This document shows, one piece after another, positions 5,624 through 5,641 of a stretch of DNA of 5,641 nt (positions within the stretch are counted from its first letter, which is position 1; every line of letters starts with the position of its first letter). Position numbers and translations under genes: made by a program. The stretch spans positions 1 through 5,641 of the forward strand of contig JAIDEF010000035.1 of assembly GCA_029054965.1 (NCBI GenBank). The letters are read 5' to 3'. The notes under the pieces were generated by a model. The model did no database searches. It was not told the origin of the DNA and saw only the letters and a list, made by a program, of their open reading frames with translations. The stretch is from Eubacterium sp. (GTDB lineage Bacteria; Bacillota; Clostridia; Oscillospirales; Acutalibacteraceae).

Positions 5624-5641
5624 AAGGAAAGGTGTGTTGAT
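5624..5641 (+). promoter_or_regulatory. Ribosome binding site and probable start of the next gene
   Basis: GAAGG and AAAGGTG (purine-rich from 5623, best match 5628-5634) precede AT at 5640-5641. If base 5642 is G, an ATG would start there at 5-nt spacing. An upstream TTG at 5637 is the alternative. The product lies outside the window. By the operator type, a two-component regulator or a transporter is a reasonable guess, but only inference. Confidence 0.45.

Noticed and set aside
1..5641. CRISPR arrays, insertion sequences, prophage genes or other mobile DNA
   Set aside because: No long spaced repeats, transposase motifs, terminal inverted repeats or target duplications were seen. The tRNA 3' end is not followed by an integrase or a visible attachment repeat.

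Overview
The window looks like chromosomal DNA from a low-GC Gram-positive anaerobe, most likely a gut-type member of the Clostridia (Ruminococcaceae/Oscillospiraceae-like). This rests on AT-rich DNA, AGGAGG-like ribosome binding sites before every gene, a pyrophosphate-type phosphofructokinase, an AbfT/Cat-type CoA-transferase and compact intrinsic terminators. The genus is inference and cannot be fixed from this sequence alone.

Left part (1-288): the last 25 codons of a ComF-like phosphoribosyltransferase end at 79. An imperfect hairpin and a good sigma-A-type promoter follow, then a complete tRNA-Leu(UAG) with encoded CCA. An 18-bp-arm palindrome begins at the last base of the tRNA and can terminate transcription in both directions.

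Middle-left part (299-2621, minus strand): a two-gene operon. The first gene is a 457-aa CoA-transferase of the acetyl-CoA hydrolase/4-hydroxybutyrate CoA-transferase family. The second is a 307-aa stand-alone 2-oxoacid dehydrogenase E2 catalytic domain with no lipoyl or E1/E3-binding domain and an altered active-site motif. Both should handle acyl-CoA, so together they look like an acyl-transfer module of unknown substrate.

Divergent control region (2622-2759): two back-to-back promoters lie with their -35 boxes only 6 bp apart. One drives the acyl-transfer operon leftward and the other drives a sugar operon rightward. An inverted repeat covers most of the rightward promoter.

Right part (2760-5545, plus strand): a 500-aa right-handed beta-helix protein resembling GH110 alpha-1,3-galactosidases, with no signal peptide and 19 cysteines, so probably cytoplasmic. 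Its stop codon abuts the start of a 414-aa PPi-dependent 6-phosphofructokinase-type enzyme (TAA|ATG), which implies translational coupling. An intrinsic terminator closes the operon. A plausible reading is intracellular release of a galactose-like sugar from an imported glycoside, linked to PPi-dependent sugar-phosphate phosphorylation; the link is inference.

Right edge (5546-5641): no gene body, but a dense control region. Four to five AAGA-type direct repeats at 10-11 bp spacing run into a consensus promoter, a ribosome binding site and a probable ATG at the last two bases. This is the arrangement expected for a target of an OmpR/PhoB-family response regulator.
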